From Leptolyngbyaceae cyanobacterium RM1_1_2 (GTDB lineage: Bacteria > Cyanobacteriota > Cyanobacteriia > Phormidesmidales > Phormidesmidaceae): a stretch of DNA of 64,000 bases. The stretch spans positions 1 through 64,000 of the forward strand of contig JAAUQI010000019.1 of NCBI GenBank assembly GCA_012032345.1. Reading direction: 5' to 3'. A program made the translations under genes and the position numbers. Under the pieces are notes generated by a model that saw only the letters and a program-made list of their open reading frames with translations, did not search any database and was not told the DNA's origin. Every line of letters begins with the position of its first letter. Position 1 is the first letter of the stretch. Below, piece by piece: positions 42,144 to 51,045 of the stretch.

Positions 42144-42370
42144 GTAGATAATGGAGCGATCGTAAACCGACGCTCACGGTCGGCAGCATAAGCAATACAG
42201 GCTTTTAAATCTTCTCGCGTCAGATCGGGAAAGTCATCAAGAATTTCTGCTTCGGTCATCTCGGAAGCTAGGTATTCAAGTACTTCGTAAACCGTGATTC
42301 GTAAACCACATATGCAAGACTTCCCACCGCGTTTGTTGGGTTCAATGGTGATAAGGTTTCGGTAGTTCAT
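42140..42370 (-). CDS. DUF433 antitoxin-like protein
   Basis: The 76-aa protein starts at ATG 42370 (an upstream in-frame start adds 14 unlike residues). It reads ITIEPNKRGGKSCICGLRIT near 6-25, then YEVLEYLASEMTEAEILDDF near 28-47 and LTREDLKACIAYAADRER near 50-67. These are the family's three landmarks: the R-x-G-x-P/C-x-I-x-G-x-R-I-T strand, the L-a-x-G/E-x-s/t-x-x-e-I-L-x-D-y/F helix, and the d-i-x-A-C-L-x-Y-A helix. DUF433 proteins usually pair with DUF5615 as antitoxins. The partner here is truncated. Confidence 0.9.
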   Translation of the reverse strand: MNYRNLITIEPNKRGGKSCICGLRITVYEVLEYLASEMTEAEILDDFPDLTREDLKACIAYAADRERRFTIAPLST

Positions 42371-42435
42371 AATTGAGATTATCGTTTGGTTACGTCCGTT
42401 TGTCCTGCGCAACTACAGCCCTCAAAACTGAGTTA

Positions 42436-44025
42436 TTACAGGGGGCGGTAGACCCGGTAGTTAAGGTTAGGGAAAATATTGTCGATCGCGGCGACTTTTT
42501 CTAGCCAGCCAGCATCAATCTTGCCCATGCCGATGTCTTCCCAGAGCTTATTAAAACGCTGCAGGTGCGATCGCGTGCGTCTGACCGCATAAGGCACCAT
42601 CGTCCCCGTGCGCATAATAAACGCCCAGTCAGATGACTGCGCCAGCAGTAGCTCCCGAGCGGCCTGGTTCAGCGCCCGCCACTCTAGTTCATCAGCGGGT
42701 TCGCGCTTCGCCAGATCGATCATGCGCTCGGCAGCTTTATGCAAATGCGGATAGATCCAGGCATTGGTTTCATTCAGCCAGTATTCATGAAATCCCTTAT
42801 AGCCCCAGCTTGACTGCGATGGGCGGCAGACCTGCTGCGTCGGCTCAGCCTTGAGGTAGTCGGCTAGGTGGGTCATTGTGTAAGTCTGCTGGTCGTGCCA
42901 GGACTTGCGGAACAAAAAGTCAATAAACCAGGGGCCTTCATACCACCAGTGACCAAACAGCTCCGCATCATAAGGCGACAGCACAATCGGGGGGCGCTGC
43001 ATCAGGCTGTGCAGATACTCCACCTGACGCTCCCGGTTAAAGGTAAAGTTGGCCGCGTGTTCAGCCGCTTTTTCTCTAGCCCAGTAGGGGTCATAAAGCT
43101 CCTTGTCCGACAGGCCCATGCCCTTACCGGTGATTTTGTGATACTTAATGCCCACATTCTTGCGCTGGCCGTTGGGCATGATGTAGGGCTTGATGTACTC
43201 GTACTCAGCATCCCAGCCCAAATCTCGGTAAAACTCCCGGTACTCTGACGCCCCCGGATAGCCCACCTGAGAAGACCAGACCTGCTGAGATGATTCCTGG
43301 TCACGGCCAAAAACCGCCACCCCCGTCTCAGTAAAAATGGGCGCATAGGAGCCAAAGCGAGGTCGGGGACGGGCATAGAGAATGCCGTGGCCGTCTGTGA
43401 TGAAGTAGCGCAGTCCGGCATCTGCCAGCATCCGCTCGACCCCTTCGTAATAGGCACATTCTGGTAGCCAGATACCAGCAGGCATCTGCCCAAACGTATC
43501 CTGATAGTGTTCGCAAGCCACCTGAATCTGCGCCCAGACAGCCTCAGGATACATCTTCATCAGGGGCAGATAGCCGTGGGTGGCACCGCAGGTAATGATG
43601 TCTAAGTTACGGCTATCCTGATACTGCTTAAAGGCGTTGACCAGGTTGCCGTCATGGTGCTGCCAGACGTCGCGTACCTGGCTAAACTCTTGGGCGTAAT
43701 ATTCGGCTAAGTACTTGAGGTGGCCGTTATGAGCATTGCGCTCAATTTCCTGCTCGACCAGCTTTTCTAGCTGAGTCAGGTGATGGTCATAGCGCTCCTG
43801 CAGCAAATTATCCTGCAGCATTGACACCAGCGGCGGCGTCATGCTCATGGTTAGCTTAAAGTCAATGCCGTCTCGCTTCAGCCCATCAAACATCCGCAAC
43901 AGCGGGATGTAAGTCTCTGTAATGGCCTCAAATAGCCATTCTTCCTCCAGCACATAGTCACTTTCGGGATGTCGGACAAAGGGGAGATGGGCGTGAAGGA
44001 CTAAGGCTAAATATCCAATACTCAT
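42436..44025 (-). CDS. 1,4-alpha-glucan branching enzyme, GH57 family
   Basis: The enzyme makes alpha-1,6 branches in glycogen. The 529-aa protein begins with the GH57 motif LALVLHAHLPFVRHPESDY (HxH near residue 13). It has GIWLPECAYYEG near 183-195 with the catalytic Glu, a LSPYDAELFGHWWYEGPWFI stretch near 350-370 with the catalytic Asp, and W-rich substrate-binding strands. The C-terminal helical domain SDWAFIMRTGTMVPYAVRRT is near 470. The length matches the bacterial GH57 branching enzymes. Cyanobacteria often have this in addition to a GH13 GlgB. Confidence 0.9.
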   Translation of the reverse strand: MSIGYLALVLHAHLPFVRHPESDYVLEEEWLFEAITETYIPLLRMFDGLKRDGIDFKLTMSMTPPLVSMLQDNLLQERYDHHLTQLEKLVEQEIERNAHNGHLKYLAEYYAQEFSQVRDVWQHHDGNLVNAFKQYQDSRNLDIITCGATHGYLPLMKMYPEAVWAQIQVACEHYQDTFGQMPAGIWLPECAYYEGVERMLADAGLRYFITDGHGILYARPRPRFGSYAPIFTETGVAVFGRDQESSQQVWSSQVGYPGASEYREFYRDLGWDAEYEYIKPYIMPNGQRKNVGIKYHKITGKGMGLSDKELYDPYWAREKAAEHAANFTFNRERQVEYLHSLMQRPPIVLSPYDAELFGHWWYEGPWFIDFLFRKSWHDQQTYTMTHLADYLKAEPTQQVCRPSQSSWGYKGFHEYWLNETNAWIYPHLHKAAERMIDLAKREPADELEWRALNQAARELLLAQSSDWAFIMRTGTMVPYAVRRTRSHLQRFNKLWEDIGMGKIDAGWLEKVAAIDNIFPNLNYRVYRPL

Positions 44026-44278
44026 AAGTCGTTAATATCAGGAGACAGCAGATGTCTACAGCAAAACAGGGACAGCTACATTGCCAAAATTGTAAAGCAA
44101 AAGCAAGGTCGTTAATTTAGAGATCGCGTTAGAATAGCCGTGCTTTGGAACGGGTGGAAAAATAGCCGCGTTCGGCTAGAGATAAAAAGTGGGCTTAAAA
44201 ACGAGTGTAACTTTGAGAGATAGGCAGTTTGGACGATCGCTACGATGCTCTGAACCGCCCGTACCTGACTCCGACTCA

Positions 44279-45310
44279 TCATCTAGACTGCTTGAGCTGT
44301 CTGAACATCTTGTACATTTCAGGCAGGCGCTTGTAAATCGCGGCGGCTCGCAGATAGATCGGGTGCGGGATGGCAGGGTTGCCGGAGACGACAGTATGGG
44401 GATCAACGTCACCAGTGACGCCAGACTTAGCCCCAACAACAGCGCGATCGCCGATGGTGACCTGATTGACAATGCCGACCTGACCGCTCAAAACAACGCG
44501 ATCGCCGATAGTGACACCGCCCGCTAAAGCCACCTGAGCCGCCATCACCACGGCTTCTCCTACCTGACAGCCATGACCAATATGAACCATGTTGTCGAGC
44601 TTGGTGTTGCGGCCAATACGGGTTTCGCCAACGGCAGGGCGATCGACGGTTGAGTTACTGCCAATTTCGACGCTGTCTTCAATTACGGTGTAGCCAGACT
44701 GCTCCATTTTTTCCCAGCCTGTAGCCGTCGGCACAAAGCCAAAGCCTTCTGAACCAATAGCTGTGCCGCTGTGAATAACGCAGTTGGCCCCAATTTGACT
44801 GCGCTCATAAATCACGCAGTTAGCATAGAGAATGCTGCGATCGCCAATTTGGGCCTCGGGATAAATGACAACGTTGGCATGCACACAGACGCCCTCCCCT
44901 AGCTTGACGTCTGTGTGAATGACCGCGTTGGCCCCCACCGAAACCTCAGCCCCAAGCCGAGCAGAGGGATCAATAACGGCGCTGGGATGAATACCGGGTG
45001 CTGGCGCAAAAGGGCGATAAAACAACGCGATCGCCCGGGCGAAAAAAAGTCTCGGTGCTGCCACGCTCAGCCACGCAATGCCCCGACTATCGGCCTCGGC
45101 CTGCAGCTTAGAGTCTAGAGGCAAAATTAGCGCCGCTGCCTGAGTTGTCTTCAGATAACGAGCAAACTTGCCCCCTTCTATGTAGCTGATCTGCCCGGCT
45201 ACGGCTTTGTCGATTGCGGCGACTCCGGTAATTTCGGGATTGCGATCGCCAAACTGGATCAAACTGTGCTGGTCGGCCTTGAACTTTTGAACAATTTCGC
45301 TAAATTTCAT
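44279..45310 (-). CDS. lpxD: UDP-3-O-acylglucosamine N-acyltransferase LpxD
   Basis: LpxD adds the N-linked 3-hydroxyacyl chain in lipid A synthesis. The start at ATG 45310 gives the usual MKFSEIVQKF opening and a 343-aa protein. An N-terminal uridine-binding domain (to about residue 100) leads into a left-handed beta-helix of hexapeptide repeats (IDPSARLGAEVSVGANAVIH, then the IGDRSILYANCVIYERSQIG region). The catalytic His is in LDNMVHIGHGCQVGEAVVMA near 235-255. The C-terminal helix ends AAIYKRLPEMYKMFRQLKQ. It lies 51 bp after rlmD in the same direction. Confidence 0.93.
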   Translation of the reverse strand: MKFSEIVQKFKADQHSLIQFGDRNPEITGVAAIDKAVAGQISYIEGGKFARYLKTTQAAALILPLDSKLQAEADSRGIAWLSVAAPRLFFARAIALFYRPFAPAPGIHPSAVIDPSARLGAEVSVGANAVIHTDVKLGEGVCVHANVVIYPEAQIGDRSILYANCVIYERSQIGANCVIHSGTAIGSEGFGFVPTATGWEKMEQSGYTVIEDSVEIGSNSTVDRPAVGETRIGRNTKLDNMVHIGHGCQVGEAVVMAAQVALAGGVTIGDRVVLSGQVGIVNQVTIGDRAVVGAKSGVTGDVDPHTVVSGNPAIPHPIYLRAAAIYKRLPEMYKMFRQLKQSR

Positions 45311-45361
45311 CGCACTACGAGCATCAGGAATGGGTGGCCATCGCTTGAAATTCACCGCCCT

Positions 45362-46729
45362 CTACCGTACCAGAAAGGCTACACACTCTACATGAGCCGT
45401 CTGGGGAAAGAAATCGGCAGGCTGCACCCGCCTCAGGCGATAGCTGCCCTGTTCGCAAAGAATTTTGAGATCTCGCGCTAGCGTAGCCGGGTTACAGCTC
45501 ATATAGACAATTTGAGCAGGGGCTAGTGCCTGCAGCGCCCGTAAAACTGAGGCAGTGCAGCCTTTGCGGGGTGGATCTAGTACGACTATATCGGGGGCTG
45601 CGCCCAAATGTTCGCTCACCTGGGGCAGCAAATCTTCGACTGCCCCTACCTGAAAATCAACATTAGAAAAGCCGCCAACAGCCGCATTTGTCTGCGCCTG
45701 CTGGACGGAATCTTTACTCACCTCTAGACCCAAACACTGCTTAGCTTTGTCAGCGAGCGGCAGCGTCAGCGTACCAATGCCGCAGTAGGCATCTACCACC
45801 CGCTCAGACCCCTGCAAATTTAGCTCTGCCAAAATCACCGCCAGCAGCTGCTCGGCCTGCTCAGTATTCACTTGGAAAAAATTAGTCGGCCCCACCCGCA
45901 GCGCAATTCCAGCAAACTGCTCCTCTACATAAGGCTGGCCCGCAACGCAGTAGGTGGTTGCCCCAAAGATAGCGTTTGTCTGCTTGGTATTGTGGTTCAG
46001 CATCACGCCGACTAAGTCAGGATAGTGCTGCAGCCACGCCTCGGCCTGTACCTCTAGCTCAGGCAGGCGCGGTCGGGTACTCACAAGCGTCAGCAACACC
46101 TGCCCGGTGCGCCGACCAATCCGCAAAGAGAGGTGGCGCAGGGCACCGCGCTGGGTGGTTTCGTCATAGATTGGCCAGCCCTGCTGGTTGATATCTTGCT
46201 TAATCTCCGCTAAAAACGGATCTAGCCGCTGATCTTGCACCGGGCAGCGGCTGAGATTGATCAGCTTGTGGGTGCCTTTGCGGTAGTAGCCTGCCTGCAC
46301 CTGCTCGGTCTCAGAGCAGCCCAGGGGATAGGTTGCTTTGTTGCGATAGTTTAAAGGGGCCGAGGGCAAGATGGGATCTATGCGAGCATCGCCAAAGCCG
46401 CCAATCCGCACCAGTGCATCAACGACCTGCTGCTGCTTAGCCACGAGCTGCTCTGGGTAAGCCACAGTTTGCCACTGGCAGCCGCCGCATTTATCCGCCA
46501 CGATACAGGCAGGCTGGATGCGATCGGGGGATGCCGCTTCAATTTGCAGCAGTTTACCCCAGCCGTGAGTCGGCTTGATCCGCAGCAGTCGCGTCTGAAT
46601 GCGATCGCCCGGTACCGTATCGGGCACAAAGACCACTCGCTCCTGCCAGCGCCCAACCCCTTCGCCAGTACTGTTTAGCCCCGTAATCTCTAAATCCAGC
46701 ACCGCCCCTTGCTGCCAGCGATCGCCCAT
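45362..46729 (-). CDS. rlmD: 23S rRNA (uracil-C5)-methyltransferase, RlmD/RumA family
   Basis: The enzyme methylates a uracil of 23S rRNA. The 455-aa protein has a TRAM-like OB domain at residues 8-65 (LEITGLNSTGEGVGRWQERV). Iron-sulfur cysteines follow in CIVADKCGGCQWQ near 75-87. The SAM-binding DAYCGIGTLTLPLADKAKQC is near 312-331. The catalytic region VLDPPRKGC near 382 leads to YMSCNPATLARDL near 410, whose Cys is the nucleophile. All FeS and catalytic residues expected in RumA-like enzymes are present. Some cyanobacterial members modify other uracils, so the exact position is uncertain. Confidence 0.93.
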   Translation of the reverse strand: MGDRWQQGAVLDLEITGLNSTGEGVGRWQERVVFVPDTVPGDRIQTRLLRIKPTHGWGKLLQIEAASPDRIQPACIVADKCGGCQWQTVAYPEQLVAKQQQVVDALVRIGGFGDARIDPILPSAPLNYRNKATYPLGCSETEQVQAGYYRKGTHKLINLSRCPVQDQRLDPFLAEIKQDINQQGWPIYDETTQRGALRHLSLRIGRRTGQVLLTLVSTRPRLPELEVQAEAWLQHYPDLVGVMLNHNTKQTNAIFGATTYCVAGQPYVEEQFAGIALRVGPTNFFQVNTEQAEQLLAVILAELNLQGSERVVDAYCGIGTLTLPLADKAKQCLGLEVSKDSVQQAQTNAAVGGFSNVDFQVGAVEDLLPQVSEHLGAAPDIVVLDPPRKGCTASVLRALQALAPAQIVYMSCNPATLARDLKILCEQGSYRLRRVQPADFFPQTAHVECVAFLVR

Positions 46730-46814
46730 GACTTTGCACTCTTAAACTTACCGTACTCCCTATTCTATCGGCCCCAACTGCCACTCACTCAAATCTTGCC
46801 CCCCACCTCAAAAT

Positions 46815-46854
46815 GTGATATCTGATACAAAAATAAACGTTGATCCATTAGAAT
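46815..46854 (+). promoter_or_regulatory. NtcA-like activated promoter of the amino-acid transporter
   Basis: GTG-N8-TAC (46815-46828) differs from the NtcA consensus GTAN8TAC at one base. TAGAAT, a good -10, follows after 20 bp (46849-46854), slightly closer than the usual 22-23 bp. It lies 82 bp upstream of the substrate-binding protein start. Confidence 0.45.
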
Positions 46855-46935
46855 GTTGAGCTAACGAACTCAACCCTAGATTGAGTTATGACGCCAATGT
46901 ACGATTCTCTTCTAAGAAACGAGTAAGGTGTGGTA

Positions 46936-48015
46936 ATGAAACGTAGATTACTTTTTTCAATGGCGGCCTTAGCTACCACGATGCTGGTTAGCGCTTGTGG
47001 CGGTGGCGATACAGCTTCGACGGGTTCAGGCCCCGGAGAGGAGTCTAGTGCTGCTGAAGCAGGTGGCAGCACCCTGCAAACCGTTTTAGATCGCGGTCAG
47101 CTCGTTTGTGGGGTAGACGGCGGTATTCCTGGGTTTAGCTTTGTTGATGAAAGCGGTGCTTACTCAGGACTTGACGTAGATGTTTGTCGGGCCGTTGCGG
47201 CTGCTCTGTTTGACGATCCTGACGCAGTTGAGTATCGTCGTCTAGACTCGACTGAGCGCTTTACTGCCCTGTCAGGGGGTGAGGTTGACATGCTTTCGCG
47301 TAACACAACCTGGACAGTCAGCCGCGACACCTCTGTGGGGCTTGAGTTTGCGCCCACGACATTTTATGACGGTCAGGGGATGATGGTGCGCCAAGACAGC
47401 GGCATTACTTCGCTAGAAGATTTTGCAGGTAATGCAGTCTGTGTGGAAACCGGAACCACCACTGAGCTTAACCTGACTGACCAGATGCGGAAGCTTGGCG
47501 TTGAGTTCGAGCCAGTTGTCTTCCAGGATGCAGATGCCGCCTATGCTGCTTATTCAGAGGGTCGCTGCGAAGGCATGACCTCAGACAAGTCTCAGCTCGT
47601 CGCCCGTCGCAGCACCCTGCCAGAACCAGAGGCGCACGTTTTATTGGACGTGACCATGTCTAAAGAGCCCCTAGGCCCGGTAACAGTCAACAATGATTCG
47701 GCCTGGTTTGACACAGTCAAGTGGGTGACTTACGGCCTGTTTGAGGCAGAGGAACTTGGCATTACTTCTGAGAATATTGCCGAGTTCGACAACAGCGAAG
47801 ATCCCAATATTGCCCGCTTCCTGGGTCAGGAAGGTACGCTAGGCTCTGATATGGGTCTGCCCAATGACTTTATGGCCCGCGTTATTAGAGATGTGGGTAA
47901 CTACGGCGAGATCTATGAGCGCAACCTGGGTTCAGGGTCTCAGTTTGATCTGCCGCGAGGACAAAACTCGCTCTGGTCTGAAGGAGGACTGCTGTACTCG
48001 CCACCGTTCCGCTAA
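46936..48015 (+). CDS. natF: Polar amino-acid ABC transporter substrate-binding protein (NatF/AapJ-like)
   Basis: The periplasmic component of a general L-amino-acid importer. A run of AAGGTG before the ATG at 46936 selects this start over the GTG at 46930. The N terminus is a lipoprotein signal with MLVSACGGGD, Cys near residue 21. The mature protein begins with a polar linker and then LQTVLDRGQLVCGVDGGIPG near 50-70, the SBP family 3 opening. DVDVCRAVAAALF near 82 and VCVETGTTTELNL near 165 bind the amino-acid backbone, and RCEGMTSDKSQL near 212 follows. Downstream permeases and ATPase support the assignment. The symbol is by analogy with the Anabaena N-II system. Confidence 0.85.
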   Translation: MKRRLLFSMAALATTMLVSACGGGDTASTGSGPGEESSAAEAGGSTLQTVLDRGQLVCGVDGGIPGFSFVDESGAYSGLDVDVCRAVAAALFDDPDAVEYRRLDSTERFTALSGGEVDMLSRNTTWTVSRDTSVGLEFAPTTFYDGQGMMVRQDSGITSLEDFAGNAVCVETGTTTELNLTDQMRKLGVEFEPVVFQDADAAYAAYSEGRCEGMTSDKSQLVARRSTLPEPEAHVLLDVTMSKEPLGPVTVNNDSAWFDTVKWVTYGLFEAEELGITSENIAEFDNSEDPNIARFLGQEGTLGSDMGLPNDFMARVIRDVGNYGEIYERNLGSGSQFDLPRGQNSLWSEGGLLYSPPFR

Positions 48016-48056
48016 GGGGCGATCGCGCTAGAGATAATCCTGTCTGAATGGCAACC

Positions 48057-48084
48057 AGGGCGAAATCAGACTTCGCCCTTTTTT
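48057..48084 (+). terminator. Rho-independent terminator after the substrate-binding protein gene
   Basis: AGGGCGAA (48057-48064) pairs perfectly with TTCGCCCT (48072-48079), followed by TTTTTT to 48084. It separates the abundant binding protein from the permeases, a common way to set stoichiometry. Confidence 0.85.
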
Positions 48085-48375
48085 GTGTCACAACTTTTCG
48101 GCTTTCTGGGCTTTCTGGGCTTTCTGGGTTCAGAGCTGAACCTGTACTCCTGCCTGATTCAGATGACCCTGAAATCTCATGAGGCGCAGAGACATGTTTG
48201 CTTTGTAAAGCCTGTAACAGATGCAACTTTTCTAAATGCCCTTTTTAGACTATGGTTCTAACAAATCTTCGGCATAGCTCTTGAAGCATGGGTTTACATA
48301 GACGACCTCAGTCTCATTTGCTGCCGATAGATACTGAAGAAATAGAGTCAATATTGGCTTCACCAGGATTAACTC
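48085..48375. other. Intergenic region before the permeases, with a tandem repeat
   Basis: The 9-mer GGCTTTCTG is repeated exactly three times at 48100-48126. Otherwise no gene is seen. It presumably holds a second promoter for the permease genes. Confidence 0.5.
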
Positions 48376-49557
48376 ATGACCAGTGAACGCAGTAGTAGTA
48401 GTAATGGCTTCAATCCAGCGGCTCTGCTGCGAGATGAGCGCTTCTGGAAAATTGCCTTTCAAGTCATTGTCGTCGCTGTCGTTGTCGGCATACTGAGTTT
48501 TCTCGTTGGCAATCTCAGCGGCAACTTAGCGCGACAGGGCATTAGCTTTGGTTTTAGCTTTCTTTCTAACTCAGCAGGCTTCAGCATTGGCGAAAGCGTG
48601 GTGACTTACAATCCTCAAGATGCCTACGCTAAAGCACTGTTTATAGGTTTGTTGAATACTTTGGTGCTGGTTGTGGCTGGCATCGTCTTAGCAACACTAG
48701 TCGGCACAGCCGCTGGAGTTGCAAGCTTTTCAACCAACTGGCTCGTGTATAAAATCAGTCGCGCCTATGTGGGCTTGGTGAGAAACATCCCGTTACTGCT
48801 ACAGCTATTTTTCTGGTATTTCGCCATTTATGGGGGGTTGCCTAACCCATCTAATCAAATTGGCATATCAGGGCTGGTCTACTTAAACAATCGTGGGGTT
48901 TCCATTCTCTGGCCGGAGAGCACACTGCGACTCTGGATTGGGCTGGCGGCTCTGTTAATCGGTGCGATCGCAGCGGTCTTGGTCTGGCGCAGACGTACCC
49001 ACGTCATGGTCGAGCAGGGCGAACCCGGCAAAACCCAGCTCTATATTTTGTGGGCAATCTTAGCGGCCATGCTGCTCGTTTTCATTGGCTTAGGCTGGGA
49101 GTTTCCAGAGGCGGTTGACGGCGGCGGCTCTACTGGCGGTCGGCGGCTCTCACGAGAGTATGTGGCTTCGCTGTCGGCTTTGGTTTTCTATACCGGAGCT
49201 TTTATTGCTGAAATTGTGCGGGCTGGTATTCAGTCAGTTTCTAAAGGACAGTGGGAAGCGGCCCGCTCGGTGGGCTTTACCAATAACTTAGTCATGCGGC
49301 TGGTCGTCTTCCCCCAGTCAATGCGGGTAATTATTCCACCGCTCAACAGCGAGTTTATGAACTTAGCCAAAAACTCCAGTCTGGCTTTTGCGGTGGCCTA
49401 CCCCGAAATGTATGCCGTCGCCAACACCACCTATAACCAAACCGGGCGTCCGATTGAGGTGTTCATCATACTCATGGCGACCTACTTGGTGATCAACCTG
49501 ATTATTTCTCTGGGCATGAATCAGCTCAATCAGGCCGTTCAGTTTAAGGAGCGCTAA
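48376..49557 (+). CDS. natG: Amino-acid ABC transporter permease (NatG/AapQ-like)
   Basis: A 393-aa inner-membrane permease of the His/Glu/Gln/Arg/opine family. Membrane segments begin at about residue 25 (IAFQVIVVAVVVGILSFLVG). GLLNTLVLVVAGIVLATLVG near 95 starts the transport core, RNIPLLLQLFFWYF near 140 is a family motif, and EAARSVGFTNNLVMRLVVFPQ near 295-313 (only part quoted here: EAARSVGFTN, RLVVFPQ) is the EAA loop contacting the ATPase. The extra N-terminal and central segments are typical of the larger AapQ/BztB class. The following permease starts 3 bp later. Confidence 0.87.
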   Translation: MTSERSSSSNGFNPAALLRDERFWKIAFQVIVVAVVVGILSFLVGNLSGNLARQGISFGFSFLSNSAGFSIGESVVTYNPQDAYAKALFIGLLNTLVLVVAGIVLATLVGTAAGVASFSTNWLVYKISRAYVGLVRNIPLLLQLFFWYFAIYGGLPNPSNQIGISGLVYLNNRGVSILWPESTLRLWIGLAALLIGAIAAVLVWRRRTHVMVEQGEPGKTQLYILWAILAAMLLVFIGLGWEFPEAVDGGGSTGGRRLSREYVASLSALVFYTGAFIAEIVRAGIQSVSKGQWEAARSVGFTNNLVMRLVVFPQSMRVIIPPLNSEFMNLAKNSSLAFAVAYPEMYAVANTTYNQTGRPIEVFIILMATYLVINLIISLGMNQLNQAVQFKER

Positions 49558-49560
49558 CCG

Positions 49561-50841
49561 ATGACCAGCATTACACCGAATACTTCGCCACCGTCACCGC
49601 CCCTTGCAAATCAGCCCGGCCCGATTGCCTGGATGCGCAAGAATCTTTTTAGCGACTGGTTTAACAGTCTGCTGACGGTGGTGGTTGTCCTGGTTTTGGG
49701 CTACACAGTCGTGGGGCTGCTCACCTGGGGATTTACAGTGGCCCAGTGGCAGGTGATTCCCAATAACCTGGGCCTGTTTATGAGCGGGCTGTATCCCCGT
49801 GACCTCTACTGGCGCGTCTGGACACTGCTGGGATTTGTTTGTGCTTTGGGTGGTCTGTCCTGGGGGGTATTGGGGCGCAATGTTTCAACCTTATTTAGCC
49901 GTAGCGTCCTGATTGGCATCGGCGTTCTCTGCGCGTTTATCGTGCTTTTTCCCCTGACGCGTCCGGCTAGCCTCAAGCTATTGCCGCTGCTAGCGCTGGT
50001 GGTGGGTATGGCCTGGGTGGGCAGAGCGATCGCCAAAAAACTGCCCAACTTAGGGGTATGGCTCTCAGCCATCTGGTTGATCAGTCTTTTCCCGCTGTAT
50101 CCGCTGATTTTCAACCCGATTCCCTATATTTCCCTGGTTCCTGGCTCGATTTTGGGGGGGGTTGGCTATTTATTTTTTGGCGCAGGGCGTCCGGCGTCCC
50201 CGGTCAACGACTGGGGCGGCTTGCTGCTGACGCTGCTGGTAGCCGTTTCGGGCATCCTGCTGTGCTTTCCACTGGGGCTGCTGCTAGCGCTGGGCAGACG
50301 CAGTCAGCTACCCGCCGTGAAGTGGCTCTCTACGGCCTACATTGAGCTGGTCAGGGGGGTACCGCTGATTGCCATTCTGTTCATGGGACAGGTGATGATT
50401 CCGCTTTTTCTACCAGACGGGATGCGGCCCGAGCGCATTGCCAGGGCCGTGATTGGTCTGACACTCTTTAGCGCTGCTTACCTGGCCGAAAACGTGCGGG
50501 CGGGGCTACAGGCCATTCCTCGCGGTCAGAGTGAGGCAGCAGCTTCCCTGGGCGTTAATATGCCGCTGACTATGTTTTTCATCGTGCTGCCTCAGGCGCT
50601 AAAGATTGCGATTCCAGCGATTGTGGGACAGTTCATCAGCCTGTTTCAAGACACTACCTTGCTCTCCATTGTGGGACTGGCAGAGCTATTGGGCATTAGC
50701 CGCTCAATTTTGGCAAACCCCACCTACTTGGGCCGATATGCAGAGGTTTATCTGTTTATTGGGGCCATCTACTGGTTTTTCTGCTACGCCATGTCTTTGG
50801 CCAGCCGCAAAATCGAGCAAAAGCTCAACACAACTCATTAA
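49561..50841 (+). CDS. natH: Amino-acid ABC transporter permease (NatH/AapM-like)
   Basis: A 426-aa partner permease. AAGGAG in the end of the previous gene (49545-49550) provides its ribosome-binding site, so the two are coupled. About eight membrane segments are present (e.g. LLTVVVVLVLGYTVVGLLTW, GILLCFPLGLLLALGRR). The conserved IELVRGVPLIAILFMGQVMI region is near 260, and the EAA loop reads SEAAASLGVNMPLTMFFIVL near 322-341. DTTLLSIVGLAELL near 362 is the terminal family motif. The N-terminal half is larger than in simple permeases, as in AapM/BztC. Confidence 0.87.
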   Translation: MTSITPNTSPPSPPLANQPGPIAWMRKNLFSDWFNSLLTVVVVLVLGYTVVGLLTWGFTVAQWQVIPNNLGLFMSGLYPRDLYWRVWTLLGFVCALGGLSWGVLGRNVSTLFSRSVLIGIGVLCAFIVLFPLTRPASLKLLPLLALVVGMAWVGRAIAKKLPNLGVWLSAIWLISLFPLYPLIFNPIPYISLVPGSILGGVGYLFFGAGRPASPVNDWGGLLLTLLVAVSGILLCFPLGLLLALGRRSQLPAVKWLSTAYIELVRGVPLIAILFMGQVMIPLFLPDGMRPERIARAVIGLTLFSAAYLAENVRAGLQAIPRGQSEAAASLGVNMPLTMFFIVLPQALKIAIPAIVGQFISLFQDTTLLSIVGLAELLGISRSILANPTYLGRYAEVYLFIGAIYWFFCYAMSLASRKIEQKLNTTH

Positions 50842-51045
50842 ATATCTCTACGTGTAACAGTTGACAGATTCGAGTCTCAATAAGACCTAAGTTAATGCCA
50901 GAATAAAGCTACAGCTTTGGGTCTGTCAGCCAATTGCAGGCCAGGTGCTAGCTGATTTGGCCAGCAGATGTTGGAAAAAATGTTCGAGTCAGCAGGCTGA
51001 CAAAGCTTGATTAGCCAAAGACGGCTGTTTAAAGGAAAAATTGAT

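Noticed and set aside
50860-50890. tRNA-like TTCGAGTC motif
   Set aside because: No cloverleaf arms can be paired around it.
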